Below are positions 1-8,698 of a stretch of DNA of 64,000 nt, piece by piece. A program made the translations under genes and the position numbers. The DNA is from Hymenobacter sp. GTDB taxonomy: Bacteria; Bacteroidota; Bacteroidia; Cytophagales; Hymenobacteraceae. The DNA lies in the NCBI GenBank assembly GCA_028288445.1, contig JAQBNT010000082.1, positions 20,180 through 84,179 of the forward strand, given 5' to 3'. Under the pieces are notes generated by a model, which had not been told where the DNA came from, did no database searches, and saw only the letters and a list, made by a program, of their open reading frames with translations. How positions within the stretch are numbered: position 1 is the first letter of the stretch; each line of letters begins with the position of its first letter.

Positions 1-72
1 GGTTAAATAACCGCGTAGTCCGCCGCGCAACCGCTACTTTTAGCCTTCCAAACCTACCGAAGGCATCTGCCC

Positions 73-753
73 ATGGCTGAGAAATCCAGCATTTTTGATA
101 TGATAGGCCCCGTGATGATTGGGCCGAGCTCGTCGCACACGGCCGGGGTGGTGCGCATTGCGCGGGCCGCCATCCGCATTCTGGGGGCCGTGCCCACCGA
201 GGCGGTGGTCACGTTCTACAACTCGTTTGCCCGCACCTACGAGGGGCACGGCTCGGACCGCGCCATCGTGGCCGGCCTGCTGGGCTACGCACCCGACGAC
301 ACCCGCATCCGCACCGCGTTCGACCACGCCGAGGCGGCCGGCCTGGGCTATACCTTTCAGAGCGTGGGCAATGCCTCCACCATGCACCCCAACACCATCA
401 AGCTGAACCTGCTGGATGGGGCCACCGGCCGCCGCGTGGAAGTGGTGGGCCAGAGCCGGGGCGGCGGCGTGATTCGCATCGTGGAAGTGGACGGCTTCCC
501 GGCCGATTTTTCGGGCGCGCTGCACACGCTCATCATCGACGCCGACGACGTGCCCGGCTCCATCGCCTTCATCGCCTCGGTCATCGCCCACGACCAATGC
601 AACATTGCCACCATGATGGTGAGCCGCAAGGGTCGCAACGACGCCGCCCGGCAGTTTATCGAAATGGACAGCCCGATTAAAGAAATAACCCTGGCTTATC
701 TGCGTCAATTGAGCTGGGTACAGGGCATCACCTACATCCCGACGCTGGAATAA
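73..753 (+). CDS. sdaAB: L-serine dehydratase, iron-sulfur-dependent, beta subunit
   Basis: Beta subunit of the two-chain bacterial L-serine ammonia-lyase, which deaminates serine to pyruvate and ammonia in the cytoplasm. The 226-aa length fits the family. The N-terminal SDH_beta region carries the motif IGPSSSHTAG (about residues 15-25). The C-terminal third (about 155-226, starting HTLIIDADDVPGS) reads as an ACT regulatory domain. The cysteines for the 4Fe-4S cluster are expected in the alpha subunit (SdaAA), which is not in the window and may lie upstream. A possible -7 box (TACTTTTA) sits about 30 bases before the ATG. The family call is secure; its activity depends on the missing partner. 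Confidence 0.93.
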   Translation: MAEKSSIFDMIGPVMIGPSSSHTAGVVRIARAAIRILGAVPTEAVVTFYNSFARTYEGHGSDRAIVAGLLGYAPDDTRIRTAFDHAEAAGLGYTFQSVGNASTMHPNTIKLNLLDGATGRRVEVVGQSRGGGVIRIVEVDGFPADFSGALHTLIIDADDVPGSIAFIASVIAHDQCNIATMMVSRKGRNDAARQFIEMDSPIKEITLAYLRQLSWVQGITYIPTLE

Positions 754-827
754 GGTTTGGGCCGTGTAATAAAATGCCTGCCGAACCGATTATACTACCT
801 CCACCGAAGCACCAATTTTTCTGCGCA

Positions 828-2369
828 ATGAAACGAAGGAATACGTCATTTTTTCATCTAGCACGGCCCCGGCCGCTGGGGCTGGTGGTTGTCGGCGCGT
901 TGCTGGCCGCGGCCAGCGCCCACGCCCAGACCGCGCCGCCGGCCGCGCTGGGCCAGCCCGCCGCCGCCGCTCCCAGCGGCCCCTGGACGCTGCAGGCGGC
1001 CGTTGACTACGCCGTGACGCACAACTTGGGCGTGCGCCAAAGCGAGCTAACCGCCCAGCAACAGGACGCCGTGACGCGCCTGAACCGCGCCGCGCTGCTG
1101 CCCACGGCCGCCCTCAACGGCACCCAGAGCTTCAGCTTCGGAACCAACAAAGACCCCTTCACGAACCAGTTCCAAGCCGTGAACGTGCGGGCCAACAACT
1201 TTTCGGCGCAGGGGCAGGTCACGCTGTTTTCGGGCTTCCAACTGCGCAATACGATTAAGCAGGGCGTGCTCGATGCGCAGGCCTCGCGGGCCGACGTGGA
1301 GAAGGCGCGCAATGACTTGTCGCTGAACGTGGCCTCGTCGTTTCTGCAACTGCTGCTGGCGCAGGAGCTTATTCGGGCTTCGGAAGCGCGCATGAGCACG
1401 GTGCGCGACCAAGTGAGCCGTAGCGAAAAGCTGCTGAAAGCCGGAGCCGTGGCTGAAGGCAACGTGCTCGACAGCCGCGCCCAGCTGGCCGGCGAGGAGC
1501 GTACCCTCGTGACGGCCCAGAACCAGCTGGCCTTGGCCCAGCTGGCCCTGGTGCAGCAAATGAACCTCGACCCGGCCACCGCCCGCCGCTTCGAAGTAGT
1601 AGTGCCCACGCTGCCCGACCCCTCCACGCTCACCACCGCGTCCGGCGAGCTGGACCCGAACGCCACTTACGAAATAGCCCGCCAGAAGCTACCCGAAATC
1701 AAGGCGGCCGAGCTGCGCGTGCTCAGTTCGCAGCGTAACCTCGACATTGCCAAGGGCGGTTATTACCCGCGCCTGACGATGTCGGGGGGCGTGTCGACCG
1801 GCTTTTCGTCGGTGCGGAACCAGCAAGTGCTGCGCACCGACAAGTTTAACCTGACGCCCGTGTTTCAGACGGACCCGACCGCGCCGCTCGGGTACTCGCC
1901 CACCACGTACATCATTCCGCAGCCCGCGTTTGACGTGCTGCCTTACAAATTCCTGGACCAGCTGTCGGACAACCGGGGCGAATTTCTGCAATTCACGCTG
2001 CAGGTCCCCATTCTCAACGGCCTGCAAACGCGGGTGGGGGTGCAGCGGGCGCAAATCAACATCCAGCAAAGCGAGGTACGCGCCGAGCAGACGCGGCTGC
2101 AACTGCGCCAGTCCATCGAGCAGAGCTACGCCGATGCGCTGGCGGCGCAGCGCCGTTTCGCGGCCAGCTCGCGGCAGGTGGAGGCGCTGGCCCTGGCTTT
2201 CCGCAACGCCGAAATCCGTTTCAATAACGGCTTGCTGAACGGCACCGATTTCAACATCGCCCGCAACAACCTCACGGCCGCCGAATCGGACATGATTCAG
2301 GCCAAGTACGAATTCTTCTTCCGCCGCAAGGTGCTCGACTTTTACCAAGGCAAGCCGCTGGCACTTTAA
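828..2369 (+). CDS. TolC family outer-membrane efflux protein
   Basis: Outer-membrane channel of a tripartite efflux or type I export system. I start it at the internal ATG at 828 (MKRRNTSFF) rather than the ORF-track start at 774, because the signal peptide (hydrophobic LGLVVVGALLAAASAHAQ) then lies near the N-terminus. The rest shows two OEP-type repeats of long amphipathic helices: first from about LQAAVDYAVTHNLGVRQSEL, second after a Pro-rich middle segment with SDNRGEFLQFTLQVPI. The gene directly downstream encodes an HlyD/MacA-like adaptor, so the two probably work together. No inner-membrane pump (ABC or RND) is encoded next to them; it must be elsewhere. Substrate unknown. Confidence 0.9.
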   Translation: MKRRNTSFFHLARPRPLGLVVVGALLAAASAHAQTAPPAALGQPAAAAPSGPWTLQAAVDYAVTHNLGVRQSELTAQQQDAVTRLNRAALLPTAALNGTQSFSFGTNKDPFTNQFQAVNVRANNFSAQGQVTLFSGFQLRNTIKQGVLDAQASRADVEKARNDLSLNVASSFLQLLLAQELIRASEARMSTVRDQVSRSEKLLKAGAVAEGNVLDSRAQLAGEERTLVTAQNQLALAQLALVQQMNLDPATARRFEVVVPTLPDPSTLTTASGELDPNATYEIARQKLPEIKAAELRVLSSQRNLDIAKGGYYPRLTMSGGVSTGFSSVRNQQVLRTDKFNLTPVFQTDPTAPLGYSPTTYIIPQPAFDVLPYKFLDQLSDNRGEFLQFTLQVPILNGLQTRVGVQRAQINIQQSEVRAEQTRLQLRQSIEQSYADALAAQRRFAASSRQVEALALAFRNAEIRFNNGLLNGTDFNIARNNLTAAESDMIQAKYEFFFRRKVLDFYQGKPLAL

Positions 2370-2458
2370 TCATTCAACACCTGATGTTTATCATTTAGCA
2401 GTTGCGCGATTTTTCGTGAATTGTTAAGTGCTGCTTGATAAATGTTAAATGAAACCTT

Positions 2459-3868
2459 ATGAAAAACAACCGTTTACTGTACATTCTGGTCGGGCTGGTG
2501 CTGGTGCTCATCGTGGGCTACACCGTGGCGAAAAAGAAAGGCTGGGTGGGCAAAATCCCCGGCGTGGAAGTGCTGGTGGCCAAGGCCGGCCCCACCAACA
2601 TTGTGGAGAAAGTGAGCGCCTCGGGCAAGGTACAGCCCGAAACCGAAGTGAAAATCTCGCCCGACGTGTCCGGCGAAATCACCGAGCTCTACGTGCAGGA
2701 AGGCGATTCCGTGCGCAAGGGGCAGCTTTTGCTCCGCATTCGGCCCGACAACTACCAGGCCCAGGTGGCCATGCAAAGCGCCCAGGTGGGCACCCAGCGT
2801 GCCAACGTGGGCCAGGCCCAGGCCCGCCTCCAGCAGCTCATGGCCTCGGCCAAGCAAACGGAGCTGACTTTCCGCCGCAACGCCTCGCTGTATAAGCAGA
2901 AGGTGATTTCGCAGGCCGACTACGAAGCCAGCCAGGCCGCCTATAACGCCTCGCAGGAAGAAATCAACAGCGCCAAGCAAACCATCCGCGCTTCGCAAAG
3001 CACCGTGAGCGCCGCCTCGGCCTCGCTGGAAGAAGCCCGCAAAAACCTCAACAAAACCACGATTTACGCCCCCGTGAGCGGCACCGTGAGCAAGCTCAAC
3101 GTGAAGAAGGGTGAGCGCGTGGTGGGTACCACCCAGATGGCCGGCACCGAAATCATGCGCATTGCCAACCTCAACAACATGGAGGTGCGCGTGAACGTGA
3201 ACGAGAACGACGTGAACAACGTGAGCATCGGCGACTCGGTGGAAGTGGAAGTGGATGCCTACAGCAACAAGGACGAGAAGTTCCGCGGCCTCGTAACCAA
3301 CATTGCCAACACGGCCAAGGATGCCCTCACGGCCGAAGCCGTGACCGAATTTGAGGTGCGCATCCGGCTGCTGCCCGAGAGCTACCAGCACCTGCTGCGC
3401 AACGTGCGTGGCCACATCGTGGTACCGTTCCGCCCGGGCATGACGGCCTCGGTGGACATCATCACCGACCGCAAGGGCGGCGTATTGAGCGTGCCGCTGG
3501 CCGCCGTGACCACCCGCTCGGACTCGGCCAAAACCGACGATGCCAAGAATGGCCCCCGCGTAGGCAGCAGCCGCGGCAACGGCACTGCCACCGCCGTGGA
3601 CCCCAACGCGGCCACGAAAAAAGCCGATATCCAGGAAGTGGTGTTCGTGATTAAGGACGGCAAAGCGGTGATGACGCCCGTGAAAACCGGCATCAGCGAC
3701 TTCCAGAATATTGAGATTCTGAGCGGCGTGCCGGCCGGGGCGCAGGTGGTGAGCGGGCCGTTCCGGGCCGTGGCCAAAACCCTGAAAGATGGCGCGGTGG
3801 TGGATATCAAGGACGAGAAATCACTCAATAAAGAAGCGTTGAAGGAAGGCCCCGACGAAGGCAAATAG
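2459..3868 (+). CDS. HlyD/MacA-like periplasmic adaptor subunit
   Basis: Membrane-fusion (periplasmic adaptor) protein, 469 aa. It has an N-terminal transmembrane anchor (LLYILVGLVLVLIVGYTVA), a barrel-sandwich/lipoyl half (GEITELYVQEGDSVRKGQLLLRI), a long alpha-helical hairpin (about residues 100-195), the second lipoyl half (TIYAPVSGTVSKLNVKKGERV), a beta-barrel region and a C-terminal membrane-proximal domain. A Ser/Gly/Asn-rich segment (around 350-390) interrupts the last domain. It lies 89 bases downstream of the TolC gene on the same strand, in an AT-rich spacer. In Bacteroidota such adaptors are usually followed by MacB-like ABC permeases; here gpsA follows after a palindrome instead. 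Confidence 0.9.
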   Translation: MKNNRLLYILVGLVLVLIVGYTVAKKKGWVGKIPGVEVLVAKAGPTNIVEKVSASGKVQPETEVKISPDVSGEITELYVQEGDSVRKGQLLLRIRPDNYQAQVAMQSAQVGTQRANVGQAQARLQQLMASAKQTELTFRRNASLYKQKVISQADYEASQAAYNASQEEINSAKQTIRASQSTVSAASASLEEARKNLNKTTIYAPVSGTVSKLNVKKGERVVGTTQMAGTEIMRIANLNNMEVRVNVNENDVNNVSIGDSVEVEVDAYSNKDEKFRGLVTNIANTAKDALTAEAVTEFEVRIRLLPESYQHLLRNVRGHIVVPFRPGMTASVDIITDRKGGVLSVPLAAVTTRSDSAKTDDAKNGPRVGSSRGNGTATAVDPNAATKKADIQEVVFVIKDGKAVMTPVKTGISDFQNIEILSGVPAGAQVVSGPFRAVAKTLKDGAVVDIKDEKSLNKEALKEGPDEGK

Positions 3869-3895
3869 CTCACCGGCATCAACTGACGCATATTG

Positions 3896-4000
3896 AACGT
3901 CATGCTGAGCGGAGCCGAAGCATCTCGCTTGCCGTAGTAATCCCGTTGATTGGGGTTAGTATTGCGGTAGAGATGCTTCGACTTCGCTCAGCATGACGTT
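3896..4000. repeat. Palindromic repeat, CGTCATGC family, copy 1
   Basis: Long inverted repeat. The left arm begins AACGTCATGCTGAGCGGAGC and contains CGAAGCATCTC; the right arm mirrors it (GAGATGCTTCG ... GCATGACGTT) with a few mismatches near the centre of the arm. Arms are about 31 bases and the loop about 43 bases. It lies between hlyD and gpsA. The outer ACGTCATGC and inner GAAGCATCT blocks are shared with copies near 54.5, 58.1 and 59.4 kb, and in variant form at 52.3 kb. Confidence 0.9.
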
Positions 4001-4051
4001 CTTGTTTACAGTCTTCTTTCACTCAATTTCTACCAATAATTCCCACCCACT

Positions 4052-5041
4052 TTGGAAAAAATTGCCATGCTCGGCGGCGGCTCCTGGGCCACCGCACTCA
4101 CCAAAATCCTCAGCGAAAACGGCGCCCGCGTGGACTGGTGGCTGCGCTCGAAAGACGACGTGCAACACATGCTGCGCACCCGCCACAACCCGCGCTACCT
4201 CTCGGCCGTGCAGTTCGACCTGAACCGCGTGTACCCCACCACCGACCTGGAAGATGCCATTGAGGAAGCCGATTGGCTGGTACTGGCCGTGCCGGCCGCC
4301 TTCGTGCAGCCCGTGCTCGACAAGCTGGACCGCGACGCGCTAAAGCACAAAAACGTGATTTCGGCCATCAAGGGCATGATTCCGGGCAAAAACCAGCTCG
4401 TGACCGACTATGTGGCCGAGCGATTCCGGCTGCCGCGCACGCAGCTGGGCGTGATTGCCGGGCCGTGCCACGCCGAGGAAGTAGCCCTCGAAAAGCAGAG
4501 CTACCTTACCATCGGCTCGCCCGATGCGGGGCTGGCGCTGGCGTTCTGCGAGCTGCTGCGCAACCGCTTTGTGAGCGCGCACCCGGCTACCGACCTTGAT
4601 GGCATCGAATACTGCGCGGTGATGAAAAACATCATTGCCCTCACCGGCGGCATCGCCCACGGCCTGGGCTACGGCGACAACTTCCTGGCCGTGCTGGTGA
4701 GCAACGCGGTGCAGGAAATCCGCCGCTTTTTGCAGGCCATCAACCCGCAGCAGCGCGACCTGTCGGCCTCGGCCTACCTCGGCGATTTGCTGGTGACGGC
4801 CTACTCGCAGTTCTCGCGCAACCGCACGTTCGGCAGCATGGTGGGGCGCGGCTACTCGGTGAAATCGGCCCAGCTGGAAATGAACATGGTGGCCGAAGGC
4901 TACTACGCCGTGAAATCCATTCACGAGTTGAACAAGAAGCTCAAAGTGAGCATGCCGATAACGGAGGCCGCATATAATATCCTGTACGAGCGGATTTCGC
5001 CGGCTGTGGAGCTAGAGATTCTGAAGGAGAAGCTGCGGTAA
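4052..5041 (+). CDS. gpsA: NAD(P)H-dependent glycerol-3-phosphate dehydrogenase
   Basis: Reduces dihydroxyacetone phosphate to sn-glycerol 3-phosphate for phospholipid synthesis. The 329-aa protein has the N-terminal Rossmann motif GGGSWATALTK, the family motif GPCHAEEVA (around residues 137-145), and the catalytic-lysine region CAVMKNIIALTGGIAHGLGYGDN. The start is a TTG: the next ATG (4067) would delete the first strand of the Rossmann fold (EKIAM), so TTG at 4052 is preferred. A palindrome separates it from hlyD, so it is probably transcribed independently. Confidence 0.95.
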   Translation: MEKIAMLGGGSWATALTKILSENGARVDWWLRSKDDVQHMLRTRHNPRYLSAVQFDLNRVYPTTDLEDAIEEADWLVLAVPAAFVQPVLDKLDRDALKHKNVISAIKGMIPGKNQLVTDYVAERFRLPRTQLGVIAGPCHAEEVALEKQSYLTIGSPDAGLALAFCELLRNRFVSAHPATDLDGIEYCAVMKNIIALTGGIAHGLGYGDNFLAVLVSNAVQEIRRFLQAINPQQRDLSASAYLGDLLVTAYSQFSRNRTFGSMVGRGYSVKSAQLEMNMVAEGYYAVKSIHELNKKLKVSMPITEAAYNILYERISPAVELEILKEKLR

Positions 5042-5081
5042 TTTCGAAGCCGGGTAAAGAAATTAGATAACCGAAACGTTT

Positions 5082-5492
5082 ATGGGAGCTTGGGGACACC
5101 AGAATTTTGAAAATGACTCGGCAATGGATTTTGTGGGCGACTTCATGGAATCACCTGCAATTGATACCATTCAGCAAGCACTATTGCTTGTGATTGAAGC
5201 TGGAGTGGAAGAGGAGTACATTGAAACTGACGATGCATCAGCCGCATTAGCAGCAGCAGAAATTGTTGCTACCGCAGCGGGCTCGGCTGCACAAGATGCT
5301 CCGGAGGAGTTGGATGCGGCAATCAAAAAAGCTGAGCTGATAGTTGATGAAAAAATACTGAAACAAGCACGAAAAGCTGTAAAACAGGTGTTGAAGAAAT
5401 CAAAACTACAAGAGTTGTGGGCGGAGGCTGGTGAAATGGATGAGTGGGAGCAAGTGCAGTTAGGGCTTTTGAAGCGACTGGGCCAAATATGA
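5082..5492 (+). CDS. DUF4259 domain-containing protein
   Basis: Small (136 aa) acidic helical protein with the N-terminal signature MGAWGHQNFENDSAMDF typical of the DUF4259 family; molecular function unknown. The sequence is visibly richer in A/T than gpsA upstream. Its stop overlaps the start of the downstream glycosyltransferase by four bases (ATGA), which suggests translational coupling. Family members occur singly in many bacteria, so the link to the glycosyltransferase may be only positional. Confidence 0.8.
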   Translation: MGAWGHQNFENDSAMDFVGDFMESPAIDTIQQALLLVIEAGVEEEYIETDDASAALAAAEIVATAAGSAAQDAPEELDAAIKKAELIVDEKILKQARKAVKQVLKKSKLQELWAEAGEMDEWEQVQLGLLKRLGQI

Positions 5493-6361
5493 AAGTAGTC
5501 GGTTTCACCTTCGTCCGCAATGCCATCAAGTACGACTACCCAGTCCTCGAAAGCATCAACTCCCTATTGCCGCTCTGTGATGAATTGGTTGTAGCCGTGG
5601 GTAACTCGGAAGATGATACGCTGGGTCTGATTCAAAGAATCAACTCCCCCAAAATCCGCATCATCGAAACCGTGTGGGACGACTCCCTGCGCGAGGGCGG
5701 CCGGGTGCTGGCTGTGGAAACTGACAAGGCTCTGGCCGCCGTGCCGACTGATGCCGACTGGGCCATCTATCTGCAAGCCGATGAGGTGCTACACGAGGCC
5801 GATTACGCGGCTATCCGGGCCGGAATGGAGCGCTGGAAGGATGATAAATCTGTACAAGGGCTGTTGCTCAATTACCGGCATTTCTACGGCTCTTACGATT
5901 ACGTGGGCGACTCTTACCGCTGGTATCGGCGTGAAATCCGCATCGTGCGGCCCGGTGTCGGGGTGGCTTCGTACCGCGATGCGCAGGGCTTCCGGCTGGC
6001 CGATAATAGCAAGCTGCGGGTGAAGCTACTCGATGCTACCGTGCACCATTACGGCTGGGTGAAAACGCCCGCCGCCATGCAGCGCAAGCAAGAAACCTTC
6101 AACAAGCTGTGGCATTCCGACGAGTGGGTGGCCCAGAATGTGGCCCCCGCCGAGGAATTCGACTACAGCCAAGTCGACTCGCTCCAGCGCTTTACCGGCA
6201 CGCACCCCCAGGTGATGCTGCCGCGAATCCGCGAGCAAAACTGGCGCTACGAGCACGACATGAGCCGCAACCAGCACCGGTTCAAGGATAAATTCAAGCG
6301 CTTCCTAGAGCAATTAACAGGCTACCGTATGGGCGAATACCGCAACTACAAGCTCGTCTAA
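5489..6361 (+). CDS. Glycosyltransferase family 2-like protein
   Basis: 290-aa cytoplasmic protein starting at the ATG overlapping the DUF4259 stop (the ORF-track start at 5444 lies inside the upstream gene). It begins with a Rossmann-like strand and FVRNAIKYDYPVLESI, typical of GT2 GT-A enzymes that start with a (T/F)xxRN motif. An acidic metal-binding-like motif (LQADEVLH) sits about 90 residues in. The C-terminal part (YRWYRREIRIVRPG; HHYGWVKTPAAMQRK) resembles the glycan-transferase family in which a sugar is transferred to surface carbohydrate or protein. Donor and acceptor cannot be deduced. A small EamA transporter follows after 4 bases, so the three genes from 5082 look like one operon. 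Confidence 0.8.
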   Translation: MKVVGFTFVRNAIKYDYPVLESINSLLPLCDELVVAVGNSEDDTLGLIQRINSPKIRIIETVWDDSLREGGRVLAVETDKALAAVPTDADWAIYLQADEVLHEADYAAIRAGMERWKDDKSVQGLLLNYRHFYGSYDYVGDSYRWYRREIRIVRPGVGVASYRDAQGFRLADNSKLRVKLLDATVHHYGWVKTPAAMQRKQETFNKLWHSDEWVAQNVAPAEEFDYSQVDSLQRFTGTHPQVMLPRIREQNWRYEHDMSRNQHRFKDKFKRFLEQLTGYRMGEYRNYKLV

Positions 6362-6365
6362 CCCC

Positions 6366-6797
6366 ATGATGAACTGGCTGCCGCTGGCGCTGCTCACGGC
6401 CCTGTGCCTAGCGCTCTATAACTTTTTCATCAAGCTGTCCGCCGACCATGTGTCGCCGGCTGTGGGCGCGGTGGTGCTGCAACTGGTGGCCGCCGCCCTC
6501 GGGGCCGCGTGGCTGGTGAAACTGAAGCTGCAAGGCCAGCCGCTGGTCGTATCGGGCAAGGGGCTGGTCTGGGCGGTGCTGGCCGGGCTGGGCGTGGGCC
6601 TGGCCGAAATCCTCACCTTCGTGGTGTTTCAGCGTGGGGTAAATTCTTCGGTGGGTACGCCCGTGATTGTGGGCGGCTCGGTGCTGCTCACGGCCGTACT
6701 GGGCCTGGTAGTGCTGCGCGAGGCGCTAACGCTACCCCAAGCCGGCGGCCTGCTGCTGATTGTGGCCGGCATTGCGCTGCTGGCCCGGGGGCACTAG
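6366..6797 (+). CDS. EamA/DMT-like small membrane transporter
   Basis: 143-aa integral membrane protein with one EamA repeat. Hydrophobic segments near residues 5-25, 30-50, 68-90, 98-118 and 122-140 suggest four to five helices. The last two match the family pattern (TPVIVGGSVLLTAVLGLVVLRE; GLLLIVAGIALL). Single-repeat members work as dimers, as in the SMR/EmrE-like part of the superfamily. It is placed 4 bases after a glycosyltransferase, so it may move a lipid-linked sugar or a small metabolite; this is inference. A palindrome follows immediately and may terminate both this gene and the convergent one. Confidence 0.8.
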   Translation: MMNWLPLALLTALCLALYNFFIKLSADHVSPAVGAVVLQLVAAALGAAWLVKLKLQGQPLVVSGKGLVWAVLAGLGVGLAEILTFVVFQRGVNSSVGTPVIVGGSVLLTAVLGLVVLREALTLPQAGGLLLIVAGIALLARGH

Positions 6798-6800
6798 TTG

Positions 6801-6864
6801 TCATTCCGACGCAGGAGGAATCTGGGTACACATATGTCCTCAGATTCCTCCTGCGTCGGAGTGA
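6801..6864. repeat. Palindrome with GTCATTCC ends (possible bidirectional terminator)
   Basis: Near-perfect 24-base inverted repeat: TCATTCCGACGCAGGAGGAA on the left and its mirror on the right, one G:T mismatch, 16-base loop. It lies exactly between the convergent EamA and membrane glycosyltransferase genes. The outer end (GTCATTCC) resembles, but is not the same as, the GTCATGC ends of the main palindrome family. No clear T-run on either side. Confidence 0.85.
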
Positions 6865-6871
6865 AAACCGT

Positions 6872-8698
6872 TTATTCAACCAAATGCCAATAGGAGGGAA
6901 GTGCGCCTGCCGCGCTGGCCGAATCGGCCACGGCCGGGTTGAGCTGGTAGATATCAACCTGCTCGTTATGAAAAACGGGCGGGAGGGTAAACCCCGGCTG
7001 AAACCAGCCGTGTAGCTCGGGAAAAGCCAGCACGTAGGTATAGCTGATACCCGGCTGGGGAAAGTGGTCGATGGGCCAGCGCTGGCCGGGGCGCTCCGAA
7101 TGCAGGTACATCCGCACGAACAGGCTGTGGGTTGATTCGGGCATGAGCGTGGGCGCTTTGGGGTGCTGGTCGAGCCACTGGAAGGCTTGATACAGGGCTT
7201 CGTTGCGGCGGCGCGGGCGCTGGTTATCGCGCCACAGACTGTTTATCTCGTAGCTGAACCAAAGCAGGGCCGCCAGGCCCAGCGCCGGGCGCAGCCAGCG
7301 TTGCCAAGCTTTCGGAGCTGCTTGCAGGAGCCAGTCGACTACCAGGGCCAGCAGCAGGAAGAAGAAAAAGGCTTTGTACAGCACCGCCCGGCCAGGGGCG
7401 AATACCCGTTGGGCGGCCATCATGGCGTAAGGAAAGCCCATAAACCACAGCCCGGCCGGTACCAGCCGCAGCCATGGTTGCTGTTGCGCCGCCGGTCGCT
7501 GCGCCATTCGCCGCCAGAGCAGTAGTATCGCCGCCAATACGCCCAGAACCAGCAGCCCACCAACCTTGGCCTGCCCGGCCAGAAAGCCTTCCGTTTCCCA
7601 CAGGTATGCCGGCAGGCCGCGCCAGAATTGCGCGAATGGTTTCGGGGCCACAAAGCCGTTGCCGAAGAAAATAGCCGGGCCCGACACAAACAACAGCGGC
7701 GCATACAGCAGCAGGCTTCCGGCCACTACCACCGCCCCCGGCACCACTAGCCCGGCAAGAGGCGGCCAGTTGCGCTGCCGCAAATAGCCGAGCCCCAGCC
7801 ACGAAAAAGCCGACCCCAGCACCAGCGCAAACGTGGGCACCGTGTACATACCCAGCACGCCACCCACTAGCAACCCAGTCCAGGCGGCGCGGGGCTGGCG
7901 AGTGCCATTCGTCAGTGCCAGGGAGCCGAAGAAGGCCGCCACCGCCATCAGTGTCAGCAGCCAGTAGCCCCGGCCTACAGCCACATGATATAGACTAAGC
8001 TGCGCCAGGCTAAACAGCAGCGTACTCAGCCACGCCACCCGAAAGCTGGCCCGCGCCCACAACAAACCCAGAAATAGCAGCGCCGTGGCCATCGTGGCGG
8101 CCAGCACTACCGGCAGGCGCATGGTGAACCAAAACCCCGGATTTACATGGTAAAATACCCAACTGATGGAGTTGGACAGCACATGGTTGTTGGGCACCGG
8201 GTAGTAGGCCGATACCGCCAGCAGGCTTTTGCTGGCAAACATTTCGTACGACGGCACGTCATCGTAGCCCGGTGTCACGGCCGGCAGGCTGATAACAAAG
8301 CGGAAAACCGTGAGGGCCAGCAGGAGCAGGGCCGCACCACGCTGCTGCGCTACGGGCAAGGCCTTGAAAGTGCGGCGCAGACCCAGGAATGTTTCCCGCA
8401 CTTCGCGGCCCAATCGGAGGCATTCGACGCGGCCGCCGGGCATATTAATCAGCGTGCCCGCAGTCAAGCCAAACAGCACCGCTACGCCCGTCAGCAGTTG
8501 CCCGGCACGGGAGTATTCTTCGGCGGAAAACAGCCGGATGCGCCATTTATAGAACGGGAAAATGGCGTCCAGTTGCCGCGCCTCGGTCCAGGTGGAACTG
8601 TGCATTACCAGCGCCCCGTAGCCCGCGCACAAGGCCAATATTCCCACTGACACGATGCCGAAAAAGCGCGCTCCCGGCAGTTTCGTCACCGAACTCAT
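6872..8698 (-). CDS. Multi-pass membrane protein, GT-C glycosyltransferase-like
   Basis: 608-aa protein with about 10-12 hydrophobic helices and a soluble C-terminal tail. The start is the ATG at 8698, overlapping the maf stop by four bases; the ORF track's extra 124 residues lie within maf in another frame. The first large periplasmic loop has an acidic motif (TPGYDDVPSYEMF) followed by NNHVLSN and later GRGYW. This is the arrangement of ArnT/PMT-like GT-C enzymes, which use lipid-linked sugar donors. No closer family was recognised. It is the third gene of a coupled DUF1015-maf set; a functional link to maf is not apparent. Confidence 0.65.
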   Translation of the reverse strand: MSSVTKLPGARFFGIVSVGILALCAGYGALVMHSSTWTEARQLDAIFPFYKWRIRLFSAEEYSRAGQLLTGVAVLFGLTAGTLINMPGGRVECLRLGREVRETFLGLRRTFKALPVAQQRGAALLLLALTVFRFVISLPAVTPGYDDVPSYEMFASKSLLAVSAYYPVPNNHVLSNSISWVFYHVNPGFWFTMRLPVVLAATMATALLFLGLLWARASFRVAWLSTLLFSLAQLSLYHVAVGRGYWLLTLMAVAAFFGSLALTNGTRQPRAAWTGLLVGGVLGMYTVPTFALVLGSAFSWLGLGYLRQRNWPPLAGLVVPGAVVVAGSLLLYAPLLFVSGPAIFFGNGFVAPKPFAQFWRGLPAYLWETEGFLAGQAKVGGLLVLGVLAAILLLWRRMAQRPAAQQQPWLRLVPAGLWFMGFPYAMMAAQRVFAPGRAVLYKAFFFFLLLALVVDWLLQAAPKAWQRWLRPALGLAALLWFSYEINSLWRDNQRPRRRNEALYQAFQWLDQHPKAPTLMPESTHSLFVRMYLHSERPGQRWPIDHFPQPGISYTYVLAFPELHGWFQPGFTLPPVFHNEQVDIYQLNPAVADSASAAGALPSYWHLVE

